From Oscillochloris sp. ZM17-4 (GTDB taxonomy: Bacteria > Chloroflexota > Chloroflexia > Chloroflexales > Chloroflexaceae): a stretch of DNA of 46,117 nt. Shown here one piece after another: positions 39,426 through 46,117 of this stretch. The position numbers and the translations under genes were made by a program. Positions within the stretch are counted from its first letter, which is position 1. Each line of letters starts with the position of its first letter. Location: contig NZ_JAIEWN010000029.1 in the NCBI RefSeq assembly GCF_019599295.1, positions 26,150 to 72,266 of the forward strand, read 5' to 3'. A model generated the notes under the pieces. It did not search any database. It saw only the letters and a list, made by a program, of their open reading frames with translations, and was not told the DNA's origin.

Positions 39426-40370
39426 ATGGCGAGCACCACACATAAGGCGGGGGATAAAGACGCGAAGCGCCCCGACAACCCGTTCGCCCCGCTGCCGGGC
39501 CGGGTGCGCTACTCGGCGCGCTGGCTGGGGGCGAGCGCCGGGGCGACGGCGCTCGCCGCGCTGGCCGTGGCGAGAGGCGGGCCGCGGGCCGCCGCGGCCA
39601 TCGGGGCGGCGGGGGTCGCCGGGGCGACCTACGCGACATCATACGAGCCGAGCCGGCCGCGCATGGAGCGGATCAGCCTGCGCTTCCCCGGCCTGCCGCC
39701 GGCGCTGGACGGGCTGCGCATCGGGCAGCTGAGCGACCTGCACCTCGGGCACCGCTTCGCCATCGAGAACACGCGCTGGGCGGTGGCCCAGATGGTCGAT
39801 GAGGGGCCCGACCTGCTGGCGCTCACCGGCGACCTGGTCAGCTACACGCGCAACATCGCCGAGCTGCCGGGCCTGCTCGCCCCGCTGCGGGCGCCGCTGG
39901 GCATCTACGCGGTGCCGGGCAACCACGATCACTGGGAGGGCATGCCCGCGATCGCCGCGGCCCTGCGGCCGCTGGGCGTCGAGTTCCTGGTCAACGCCCG
40001 GCGCAGCCTGCGCTGGCGCGGCGCCGAGTTCACCCTCGCCGGCGTGGATGACGCCTGGGACGGCGAGATGGATATGGCCGCGGCCCTGGAGGGGGCTCCC
40101 GCCGGCGGCTTCACCGTGCTGCTCTGCCACATGCCCGACATGGCCGACGAGGCCGCCCAGCGCGGCGTGGACCTGCAGCTCTCGGGGCACACCCACGGCG
40201 GCCACATGCGCCTGCCCTGGCTGGGCTCCTTCGTCCTGCCGCGCCACGGGTGGCGCTACCCCATCGGCCTCCACCACGTCGGGCGCACCCAGGTCTATGT
40301 GAGCCGGGGCATCGGCCCCTGTCCCCTGTCCCCTGTCCCCTGTCCCCTGTCCCCTAGAAGAACACCTTGA
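39426..40370 (+). CDS. Metallophosphoesterase (YaeI-like) with repeat-altered C terminus
   Basis: A phosphoesterase of about 314 residues with an N-terminal membrane-associated segment (WLGASAGATALAALAVA, GATYATSYEPSR). All metal-site motifs are present: QLSDLHLGH, LALTGDLV, VPGNHDHW, LLCHMPD and LSGHTHGGHMRLP. Relatives of this kind act on UDP-diacylglucosamine-like or other phosphodiesters, but the substrate here is unknown. Conservation stops at VYVSRGIG (about 40315). The frame then runs through CCCCTGT repeats (PCPLSPVPCPLSP) into antisense of the next gene, so the native last 15-20 residues are lost. ATG 39426 follows GAGGAG by nine bases. Confidence 0.85.
   Translation: MASTTHKAGDKDAKRPDNPFAPLPGRVRYSARWLGASAGATALAALAVARGGPRAAAAIGAAGVAGATYATSYEPSRPRMERISLRFPGLPPALDGLRIGQLSDLHLGHRFAIENTRWAVAQMVDEGPDLLALTGDLVSYTRNIAELPGLLAPLRAPLGIYAVPGNHDHWEGMPAIAAALRPLGVEFLVNARRSLRWRGAEFTLAGVDDAWDGEMDMAAALEGAPAGGFTVLLCHMPDMADEAAQRGVDLQLSGHTHGGHMRLPWLGSFVLPRHGWRYPIGLHHVGRTQVYVSRGIGPCPLSPVPCPLSPRRTP
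40316..40357. repeat. Seven-base tandem repeat CCCCTGT
   Basis: Five perfect units and a final CCCCTAG, in period 7. It encodes the tail of the metallophosphoesterase, and its degenerate last unit holds the TAG stop of the convergent epimerase gene. Confidence 0.92.
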
Positions 40371-41394
40371 TGATCTTGAGGACGCCCTGGCTCCAGGGGA
40401 CGCGGTGGGAGACGCCGGTGGCGCCCTTGAAGTCGGCCTCGTGGGCCACGTACCACTGGTAGTTGCGGATGAGCGACTGCTTGTTCGAGTACTTCGGCGC
40501 GAAGCCCAGGATGCGCTCGGCCTTCTCCACCGAGACGAAGGAGTCCTCGGTGACGGTGCCGTAGGCCCACTTGTAGACCGGGGAGAGCTTGAGCGCCGAG
40601 AGCACCGAGAGGGCCAGCACCATGGGCGCGCTCGGCACGCTGATGATCTTCTTGCCCTTGCCGGCGTACTCCAGCACGGCGCCGAAGTCCTCTTTGATCG
40701 TCGTGTACTCTTTGGCGCCGATGTTGAAGGTGTCGTTGACCTTCTCGCGATCCAGGGTGGCGCAGCGGTAGATGGCGTCGCAGAGATCCTCGACATCGAG
40801 CAGCTGGTAGCGGTTCTTGCCGTTGCCGGGCAGCGGGAAGTTCTTGCCGTCCTTGGCCCAGTCGTAGAGCAGGGCGAAGATGCCGAGGCGCTCGGGGCCG
40901 ATGAAGGACTTGGGGCGCACGATCGAGACGCACATGCCCTGCTCGCGGTAGCTGGCGCAGATCTGCTCGGCGCGCACCTTGGCCTCGCCGTAGGGGCCGA
41001 CGCCGTCGAGCTTATCATCCTCGACCAGGGGGTGGTGGTCGGGGATGCCGTAGACCGCCGTGGAGGAGACGTGGATGAAGCGGTCGACCGTATGCTCCAG
41101 GGCCGACTGGAGCACATTGCGGGTGCCGTCGATATCGGTGGAGAAGATATCGGCGGGGGTGTAGAGGGGCAGGGCGGCGGCGGTGTGGATGACCACATCG
41201 ACGCCCTCCATGGCCCGGTCGACGGCGGCGCGGTCGCGGATATCGCCGGTGTGGGCGTCCACCCGGTCGCGCTCGGGGTAGTCGAAGGGGGCGATGTCGA
41301 GGGTACGAACCGTATGGCCCTGCTCCAGCAGGTAGCGCGCCAGGTTGATGCCGAGGAACCCGGCCCCGCCGGTGATCATAAAGGACTTTTGCAT
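40354..41394 (-). CDS. NAD-dependent epimerase/dehydratase (extended SDR)
   Basis: A 346-residue extended short-chain dehydrogenase. The nucleotide-binding motif is ITGGAGFLGINLARYL. DIRD, VIHTAAALP, VSSTAVYG and the catalytic pair YGEAK follow, then SIVRPKSFIGP and YQLLDVEDLCDAI. The likely substrate is a nucleotide sugar or a sterol/isoprenoid-like molecule (the C-terminal part with VLALSVLSALKLSPVY is hydrophobic, as in 3-beta-HSD-like members). The product is therefore not assigned. No ribosome binding site precedes ATG 41394. A small hairpin (41414-41432) separates it from the DUF190-CBS gene upstream on the same strand. Confidence 0.88.
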   Translation of the reverse strand: MQKSFMITGGAGFLGINLARYLLEQGHTVRTLDIAPFDYPERDRVDAHTGDIRDRAAVDRAMEGVDVVIHTAAALPLYTPADIFSTDIDGTRNVLQSALEHTVDRFIHVSSTAVYGIPDHHPLVEDDKLDGVGPYGEAKVRAEQICASYREQGMCVSIVRPKSFIGPERLGIFALLYDWAKDGKNFPLPGNGKNRYQLLDVEDLCDAIYRCATLDREKVNDTFNIGAKEYTTIKEDFGAVLEYAGKGKKIISVPSAPMVLALSVLSALKLSPVYKWAYGTVTEDSFVSVEKAERILGFAPKYSNKQSLIRNYQWYVAHEADFKGATGVSHRVPWSQGVLKIIKVFF

Positions 41395-41441
41395 AGGTGT
41401 GTTGGGAGCTTATGGGAAGCTGGCCGCTTCCCAGAGGCTCA

Positions 41442-42710
41442 TTACTCGCTCTGTTGTAGGAGGGCCCTGATCAGGCCGCCGCGCGCTATTATACCCAACA
41501 ATCGTCCATCCCCATCAACGACCGGCATGCTATCGACGCCAAGCTCAAGGATGTGGCGTGCGGCGTAGGTAATCGGGAGCTCGGGCCTGAGGGTGGGCGG
41601 CTCAGGCGCGACAAGGGCGTCGAGGGCGCGGCCGGCGCCGATGCTGACAGGGGCGTGCCCATCAGGCCCTGGGCGCTGGATGGCGGCGAGCAGCGCGGCG
41701 CGATCCTCACCGGCGAGGGCGGTGAGGGCGCCGGCGAGGTCGATCGTGCCGCGCAGGTGGCCGACGCCGTCGGTGATCAGGATGCGGCGGGAGGGCGCGG
41801 ACAGCAGCTGGGCGAGGGCGAGGGCGAGGGGTCGGCCGAGGGCCAGCTGCGGCGCGATCGTCTGCATCACCAGGCCGACGGTGGCGGGCGGCTCGGCCGG
41901 GCTGACGGCGCTCTCGGCCGGCTCAGCCTGCTCGACGGCGGCGCGCAGCACATCATCCTGACCGATGATCCCGGCCAGGATGCCGTCGCGGCCGATCACC
42001 GGGATCTGGGCGTAGCCCCACTCGACCATAGTGACGAGCGCCTGGGGCAGGCTGGTGCTGAGGGAGACGCTGCGCGGCTCGGCGCTCATCACCTCGCGGA
42101 CGCCCCTGCCGATCAGGGGGGCGAGGATCGCGTCGCGCTCAGCGGGGGTGAGCAGGCGGATCAGCGCGGGGGGCAGGCGCAGGCCCACGCGCCAGGTGAG
42201 CTCCTGCTCGGAGAGCATGCCGACGAGGGCGCCATCAGGGCCGACGATGGGCAGGGCGGCGATCGGGCGCTCGATCAGCAGGGCGATGGCCTCGCCGAGG
42301 CTAGCGCTCACGGGCACAGAGGGGGCCGGGGTTCGCATCGTATCGCCGACGGTGCGGTCGACGGCGAAGGGGCCGCTGGCGCGCATCACGGCGCGGTAGA
42401 CCGGCACATCCTCGACGGTGACCATCGCCTGCTCCAGCAGCTCGTCGAGCAGGGGCAGCAGGCGGGCCACGCGGTCGGCGCGGTCGATCCACTCGATCAC
42501 CACAGGCTGGCGCTGGCTGGCCGGCTCGATCAGGCTGGTGCTGATGCGATGGCCCGGGCCAAATCCGGCAAGCCCCTGGATCGCCGTGGCGCCGGTGGCC
42601 CCGGCGCTACGCAGCCGATCCAGCACCGCCAGGTATCGGGGGCGGCCTTCCCACTGGTCGTCGCGGCTCAGATACATGCGGACGCGCTGGACGTGCTCTG
42701 ATGATGGCAT
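41442..42710 (-). CDS. DUF190 (PII-like) domain fused to four CBS motifs
   Basis: A 422-residue cytoplasmic protein. Residues 1-110 form a DUF190 domain (RVRMYLSRDDQWEGRPRYLAVLDRLRSAG, GATAIQGLAGFG, PVVIEWIDRADRV), a ferredoxin-like fold related to PII signal proteins. Two CBS pairs follow (about 125-285 and 305-422), with words such as ALPIVGPDGALVGMLSEQEL, AQIPVIGRDGILAGIIGQDDVL and SMPVVDGDGRLLGIIARGGL. Both parts bind small nucleotides in other proteins, so a sensor of adenine-nucleotide or cyclic-nucleotide state is plausible. The target is unknown. ATG 42710 has no Shine-Dalgarno site. Confidence 0.85.
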   Translation of the reverse strand: MPSSEHVQRVRMYLSRDDQWEGRPRYLAVLDRLRSAGATGATAIQGLAGFGPGHRISTSLIEPASQRQPVVIEWIDRADRVARLLPLLDELLEQAMVTVEDVPVYRAVMRASGPFAVDRTVGDTMRTPAPSVPVSASLGEAIALLIERPIAALPIVGPDGALVGMLSEQELTWRVGLRLPPALIRLLTPAERDAILAPLIGRGVREVMSAEPRSVSLSTSLPQALVTMVEWGYAQIPVIGRDGILAGIIGQDDVLRAAVEQAEPAESAVSPAEPPATVGLVMQTIAPQLALGRPLALALAQLLSAPSRRILITDGVGHLRGTIDLAGALTALAGEDRAALLAAIQRPGPDGHAPVSIGAGRALDALVAPEPPTLRPELPITYAARHILELGVDSMPVVDGDGRLLGIIARGGLIRALLQQSE

Positions 42711-42775
42711 AGGGTTGATCCGTAGCGGGTGCGTTATGGCGATTCTATCATCGTAGAAAAATGACTCATTTTCTA

Positions 42776-42805
42776 TTGACAGCGGGCGATGCCGCATGAT
42801 ACAAC
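42776..42805 (+). promoter_or_regulatory. Promoter of the FHA-domain gene
   Basis: TTGACA (42776-42781) and TACAAC (42800-42805) are 18 bases apart, or ATACAA at 17. It lies about 70 bases before the FHA start codon in an AT-rich gap between divergent genes. Confidence 0.65.
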
Positions 42806-42871
42806 ATGCATCTAACCGGCTCGCCCGGTTTTGCCCCTGATCAGACAGCGCCGCATCGAAAGGGAGCCGCC

Positions 42872-43855
42872 ATGGCCAAGTCGCTTGTGCTCACCGGGAT
42901 CTCCGGATCGCGGGCCGGCCTGCAGACGATCGTGTCGGGCCGTTTGAGTATAATCGGCAGCAGTGGCAGCTGTGATGTGGTGCTGCACGACCGGCAGGTG
43001 CTGCCGCGGCACGCCGAGATCCGCGTGCTGCTCGACCGCTGGTTTATTGTGCCGCTCGACGCGGGCGGGCTGGTCTTTATCAACGGCACGCCCGTGCGCG
43101 GGAAGCAGCGCATCGACGAGAATGATCTGGTGACGGTGGGGACGGCGACGTTTAAGGCGGCGATCCAGGATGTGAACGAGGTCGGCACCACCCGGCGCTG
43201 GTCCCGCTTGTGTATTCCCCCAGACGTCCTACTCGCCGCTGGCCCAGGCGTGGAAGTCGGTGGTGATGTTGTTGGTGAACCCCGTGATCATCTGGGTCAT
43301 CTTATGCTCCATCGAGCGCTCGGCCAGGTTCTGGAGAAAGTGCTGGGGCATGAGGCGGAGCACCGACGGCACAGGGATATCCATCGCGATATCGACGGTG
43401 TACTCGATGGCGGTGCCGTCGCGCTCGGGGAAGAAGACCGCCTCAGCGGAGAGGGCGCCGTTAAAGACGAGGCCAGGGATCCTGGCCGGCGGGCCGCTGT
43501 CGTCGGGGACGACGCGGATCGACTGGCCCGGCGCGTGGATGGCCAGCAGGTCGAAGATCGCGGCCATCGTGTGCCCGTGGCCGTCGGTCGCGCCGACGAC
43601 GAGACGGTAGCGGTTGGGCCCATAGGGCTGGATGTCGAGGGCGTCGGGAAGCAGCTGGAAGACGGCAGGGACGTCGCAGAAGTACTCGTAGGCGAGATCG
43701 GCGGGGGCGGCGAAGCGGAAGACGTGGACTGCCTGGCCGCCAAGCTGGACAATATGTCTGCCGGCGCGATCTACCCGAGGGCTGGTTGGGCTGGCCGTTG
43801 CCATACGGCGCTCCTTGCGCGGGTGGGCGACGAGCGCCTCACCGGCCTGTCGTGA
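42872..43855 (+). CDS. FHA-domain protein whose frame runs antisense into the next gene
   Basis: Only the first 105 or so residues are credible. They form a forkhead-associated domain (RLSIIGSSGSCDVVLHD, LPRHAEIRVLLDRWFIVPL, GLVFINGTPVRGKQRI, DLVTVGTATFKAAIQD), which binds phosphothreonine peptides. AAAGGGAG precedes ATG 42872. After about 43190 no stop occurs, and the frame continues antisense through the whole SRPBCC gene to 43855, a sequence with no protein-like features. The real stop has probably been lost by a deletion or join near 43200. The coordinates given are those of the open frame. Confidence 0.55.
   Translation: MAKSLVLTGISGSRAGLQTIVSGRLSIIGSSGSCDVVLHDRQVLPRHAEIRVLLDRWFIVPLDAGGLVFINGTPVRGKQRIDENDLVTVGTATFKAAIQDVNEVGTTRRWSRLCIPPDVLLAAGPGVEVGGDVVGEPRDHLGHLMLHRALGQVLEKVLGHEAEHRRHRDIHRDIDGVLDGGAVALGEEDRLSGEGAVKDEARDPGRRAAVVGDDADRLARRVDGQQVEDRGHRVPVAVGRADDETVAVGPIGLDVEGVGKQLEDGRDVAEVLVGEIGGGGEAEDVDCLAAKLDNMSAGAIYPRAGWAGRCHTALLARVGDERLTGLS
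43229..43804 (-). CDS. SRPBCC/DUF1997-like protein
   Basis: A protein of 191 residues with the features of a START-like/SRPBCC ligand-binding fold: FRFAAPADLAYEYFCDVPAVFQLLPDALDI near the start, the central IEYTVDIAMDIPVPSVLRLMP, and the long C-terminal helix HFLQNLAERSMEHKMTQMITGF. The group (DUF1997) is common in phototrophs and Chloroflexota and its ligand is unknown. AAGGAG lies about six bases before ATG 43804. It is complete and is convergent with the FHA gene. Confidence 0.82.
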   Translation of the reverse strand: MATASPTSPRVDRAGRHIVQLGGQAVHVFRFAAPADLAYEYFCDVPAVFQLLPDALDIQPYGPNRYRLVVGATDGHGHTMAAIFDLLAIHAPGQSIRVVPDDSGPPARIPGLVFNGALSAEAVFFPERDGTAIEYTVDIAMDIPVPSVLRLMPQHFLQNLAERSMEHKMTQMITGFTNNITTDFHAWASGE

Positions 43856-43959
43856 TTCCCTTGCATATATGCAAGCATTCGATGCAGGCGATTATAGCAT
43901 CTCGCCGATCTTTATGCAAGATAATGACTGCGAAATCATCGAGCGGCGGCTACAACGCG

Positions 43960-43988
43960 TTGACTTTTTATCTCTAGCGTAATAAGAT
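43960..43988 (+). promoter_or_regulatory. Promoter of the 11-residue-repeat protein gene
   Basis: TTGACT (43960-43965), 17 bases, TAAGAT (43983-43988). It lies about 35 bases before the ATG, in an AT-rich gap. Confidence 0.7.
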
Positions 43989-44022
43989 GCAGCCAGGTCA
44001 CATGGAGCGGAAGGAGTCACCA

Positions 44023-44403
44023 ATGAGCGAGCGACCGCAGGGCAGCACGACGGGGATCTTCGGAATCTTGTTCCGTGAGACGGGGCTGTTCTTGGAGCAG
44101 GCCCTTCAGCGGGCCGATGTCCAGGGGAAGGAGACGTTCGACTGGGTCGATCAGCAGGCGAAGCAGGCGTCGCAGTGGGCCGACCAGCAGGCGAAGCAGG
44201 CGACCCAGTGGGCCGACCAGCAGACGAAGCAGATGAACCAGTGGGTTGATCGTCAGCTGACCGAGGATCAGAAGCGCCGGGCGAACGAGTCATCGGCCCG
44301 CCGCGCCGACGCCGAGTCGCGCCTGCTTGAGCAGATGCGGCTCGCGAAGCAGGCCGGCCTGAATGTCGACGACGTTCTGGCGAAGTTTCGCGGCGAGAAG
44401 TAA
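44023..44403 (+). CDS. Small protein with 11-residue amphipathic repeats
   Basis: A charged, soluble protein of 126 residues without signal peptide. Residues of about 39-82 hold four 11-residue repeats (WVDQQAKQASQ, WADQQAKQATQ, WADQQTKQMNQ, WVDRQLTEDQK) that predict a continuous amphipathic helix with one Trp per repeat. The C terminus (RLLEQMRLAKQAGLNVDDVLAKFRGEK) resembles the short SHOCT-like helical ends found on many bacterial proteins. I do not recognise the family. AAGGAG lies six bases before ATG 44023; the ATGs further upstream have no such site. It is monocistronic, with its own promoter and terminator, so it may be abundant. Confidence 0.8.
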   Translation: MSERPQGSTTGIFGILFRETGLFLEQALQRADVQGKETFDWVDQQAKQASQWADQQAKQATQWADQQTKQMNQWVDRQLTEDQKRRANESSARRADAESRLLEQMRLAKQAGLNVDDVLAKFRGEK

Positions 44404-44415
44404 GCGCATCATTCT

Positions 44416-44486
44416 CAAAACCGGGGTTGCTTTGACCAACATGGCCAGCGAAGCTGGCCATGTTGGTCAAAGCAACCCCGGTTTTG
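44416..44486. terminator. Perfect 34-bp palindrome between convergent genes
   Basis: The arms 44416-44449 and 44453-44486 are perfectly complementary over 34 bases, with only GAA as loop. The outer ends read CAAAACC and GGTTTTG, so either strand gives a stem ending in T. It separates the 11-residue-repeat gene from the convergent helicase gene and should terminate both. Loop and size place it with the other GCGAAGC-loop palindromes of the window. Confidence 0.85.
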
Positions 44487-44527
44487 TTGCCAGCACAACA
44501 CTGTACACGGTGAGGGTGAGGTGACAT

Positions 44528-46117
44528 CTACACCAGAAACCGGGCGGCGAGGGCCGGCAGCTGCTTGAGCGGGCCGGTGCGCACGCGGGTGTGGGGCAGC
44601 GAGGCCAGGAACTGCTGGCCGTAGCGCTTGCTGATCAGGCGCTTGTCGAGGATCACCACGATGCCGCGGTCCTCGCGGGAGCGGATGAGCCGGCCGAAGC
44701 CCTGCTTGAACTTGAGGATGCTCAGCGGGACGCTGTACTCGCCGAAGGGGTCGTCGAAGCGCTCGCTGCGCGCGGCGTAGATCGGGTCGGTGGGCACGGC
44801 GAAGGGCAGCTTGGCGATCACCAGCACCGAGAGCGCGTCGCCCACGACATCCACGCCCTCCCAGAAGCTGCTGGTGCCGAGCAGCACCGTGCGCGGGAAC
44901 TCCTTGAAGCGGTCGAGCAGCGAGCGGCGCGAGCCGTCGATGTTCTGGCCGAGCACGGCGATCTCCAGCTCCTCAAGCGGCTCCTGGATGGCCGCGTAGG
45001 TCTGCTTGAGGGCGCTGTTGGCGGTGAAGAGGGCCAGGGTGCGCCCGCCGGTGGCGCCGCACAGCTCGACCAGGGCCTGCTCGACGGCCTGCTGGTAGCC
45101 GCGCTGGTTCGGCTCGGGGATGTCGCTAGGGATGAAGACGAGGGCCTGGCGCTCGTAGTCGAAGGGGCTCTCGAGCATCAGCTCCTCGGGCTCGGGCAGG
45201 CCAAGCCGATCGCGCACAAAGTCGAAGCGGCCCTCGATCGTCAGGGTGGCCGAGGCGAGCACCGCCGTCTGCTTCTGGGCGAAGAGCTGGGCCGCGAGGA
45301 TCTCGGCCACGCTGAGCGGCGCGGCCAGCAGGCTGAGCGTGTCGCGCAGGCGGTCGTGGTTGAGCCAGCAGATGCTCTCCTCGTTGCCGAAGATGATGTG
45401 GCCCGTCTGCACGCGGGCCTCCAGGGCGAAGCGGTTGAGGAAGCTGACCCGCAGCATCAGCTCGTCGTAGCCGGGGATGCCGTCGCCCTCCATATCGCGC
45501 AGCATGGCGTCGATCTTGCCCAGCCCGTCGCCGATCGTGGAGAGCCCGTCGATCAGGTTCTGCCAGCCGGCCTGGATGGCCTGCCAGGCCGGCTTCCTGC
45601 GCACCTCTGGGGTGAGCCGCAGGCGCGTGTCGTACTGGTTGGACTCCGTCGCGCCGGCGACGAAGCCAGCGAGCTGGTTGAAGCACTCGTAGATGGTGGC
45701 GCGGGCGCGGACGAGGGAGGGCTGGATCTGGCCGGCGATTTGGGCGATCTTCTCGCGCTCGGCCGGCTCGGCGGAGCTCTCGCTGAGATACTTCGGCAGC
45801 TCAGAGAGCAGGCCGCTCACCGCCTGGGCGCCGCCCTCGTAGTAGAGGTCGTCGAGGAACGTGATCAGGGCGGCCTGGTCGACCGCGAAGCTGAGCTGGT
45901 CGGTGGCGACATCCTCAAGGTTGTGGGCCTCGTCGACGATCAGGTGCTCGTAGGCCGGCAGCACGTTTGACTGGGCCGAGAGGTCGGCGATCAGCAGGGC
46001 GTGGTTGACCACGACGATATGGGCGGCCTCGGCCCTGCGGCGGGCCTGGAAGAAGTAGCACTCGCGGAAGTGGGTGCAGCGCGGGCCGATGCAGGTCTCG
46101 GGGGTGACGTTGACCCG
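44528..46117 (-). CDS. dinG: DinG/XPD-type ATP-dependent helicase, C-terminal part
   Basis: The gene runs off the right edge; 529 residues are visible. It is a superfamily 2 helicase with an iron-sulphur cluster: the cluster cysteines appear in CIGPRCTHFREC at the window end, followed by VVVNHALL, the DEAH box LIVDEAHNLEDVA, TAVLASATL, LLGTSSFWEGVDVVGD, and FGRLIRSREDRGIVVILDKR at the C terminus. Such enzymes unwind DNA 5' to 3' during repair. The N terminus with Walker A, and possibly an exonuclease domain, lies outside. The symbol is given by family; YoaA-type paralogues cannot be excluded. Confidence 0.9.
   Translation of the reverse strand, partial: RVNVTPETCIGPRCTHFRECYFFQARRRAEAAHIVVVNHALLIADLSAQSNVLPAYEHLIVDEAHNLEDVATDQLSFAVDQAALITFLDDLYYEGGAQAVSGLLSELPKYLSESSAEPAEREKIAQIAGQIQPSLVRARATIYECFNQLAGFVAGATESNQYDTRLRLTPEVRRKPAWQAIQAGWQNLIDGLSTIGDGLGKIDAMLRDMEGDGIPGYDELMLRVSFLNRFALEARVQTGHIIFGNEESICWLNHDRLRDTLSLLAAPLSVAEILAAQLFAQKQTAVLASATLTIEGRFDFVRDRLGLPEPEELMLESPFDYERQALVFIPSDIPEPNQRGYQQAVEQALVELCGATGGRTLALFTANSALKQTYAAIQEPLEELEIAVLGQNIDGSRRSLLDRFKEFPRTVLLGTSSFWEGVDVVGDALSVLVIAKLPFAVPTDPIYAARSERFDDPFGEYSVPLSILKFKQGFGRLIRSREDRGIVVILDKRLISKRYGQQFLASLPHTRVRTGPLKQLPALAARFLV

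Overview
The window is GC-rich chromosomal DNA from a bacterium that is most likely a member of Chloroflexota, class Chloroflexia (Roseiflexus/Kouleothrix-like). The reasons are the protein flavour, a tRNA-Trp T-box in front of a TrpB2-type trpB, many dispersed palindromes and seven-base tandem repeats, and secreted proteins ending in a short YLP/YIP...R tail. No rRNA, tRNA, CRISPR array or intact insertion sequence was seen. The taxonomic call is inference from the sequence alone.

Layout. 1-5.8 kb (minus): glgE then treS-maltokinase, the GlgE route from trehalose to alpha-glucan, behind a near-consensus promoter. 5.9-10.8 kb (minus): a broken MoxR-like AAA+ ATPase, a DUF5682 protein, uracil-DNA glycosylase and a VWA protein. 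At about 10.82 kb the ATPase is cut and joined head to head to the 3' end of a pyruvate-carboxylase-type biotin carrier gene on the plus strand. 11.3-15.5 kb: amidase, GT4 glycosyltransferase, an internally deleted GT2 gene and a polytopic membrane protein. 15.6-18.5 kb (plus): carA, a HEPN-CBS protein and a solitary DNA methyltransferase. 18.6-23.5 kb (plus): an ABC exporter operon (FtsX-type permease, ATPase, membrane-fusion protein) behind a 20-bp palindromic operator. 23.7-26.6 kb (plus): secreted clan-A glycosidase and alpha/beta hydrolase. 26.7-30.7 kb (minus): large secreted Asp-box protein and a lipoprotein. 31-37.6 kb: trpS-trpE (minus), a secreted six-hairpin-like protein (plus), and trpB (minus) with its T-box leader and promoter. 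37.6-41.4 kb: half a MATE transporter, DUF72 protein, metallophosphoesterase with a damaged C terminus, and an SDR epimerase. 41.4-46.1 kb: DUF190-CBS protein, FHA protein without its own stop, SRPBCC protein, an 11-residue-repeat protein, and a DinG-type helicase running off the right edge.

Two themes cut across the window. First, short tandem repeats (mostly period 7, some period 8) of at least six different sequences sit between genes, often as paired inverted blocks. Several supply the stop codon of a neighbouring gene, and some lie inside coding sequence. Second, four genes are cleanly truncated or internally deleted (moxR/pyc, GT2, MATE, FHA), so the region either has been rearranged repeatedly or contains assembly joins. 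The best candidates for an under-described system are the MoxR-DUF5682-Ung-VWA set, the HEPN-CBS/methyltransferase pair, and the Trp T-box that carries a repeat hairpin between its stem I and antiterminator.
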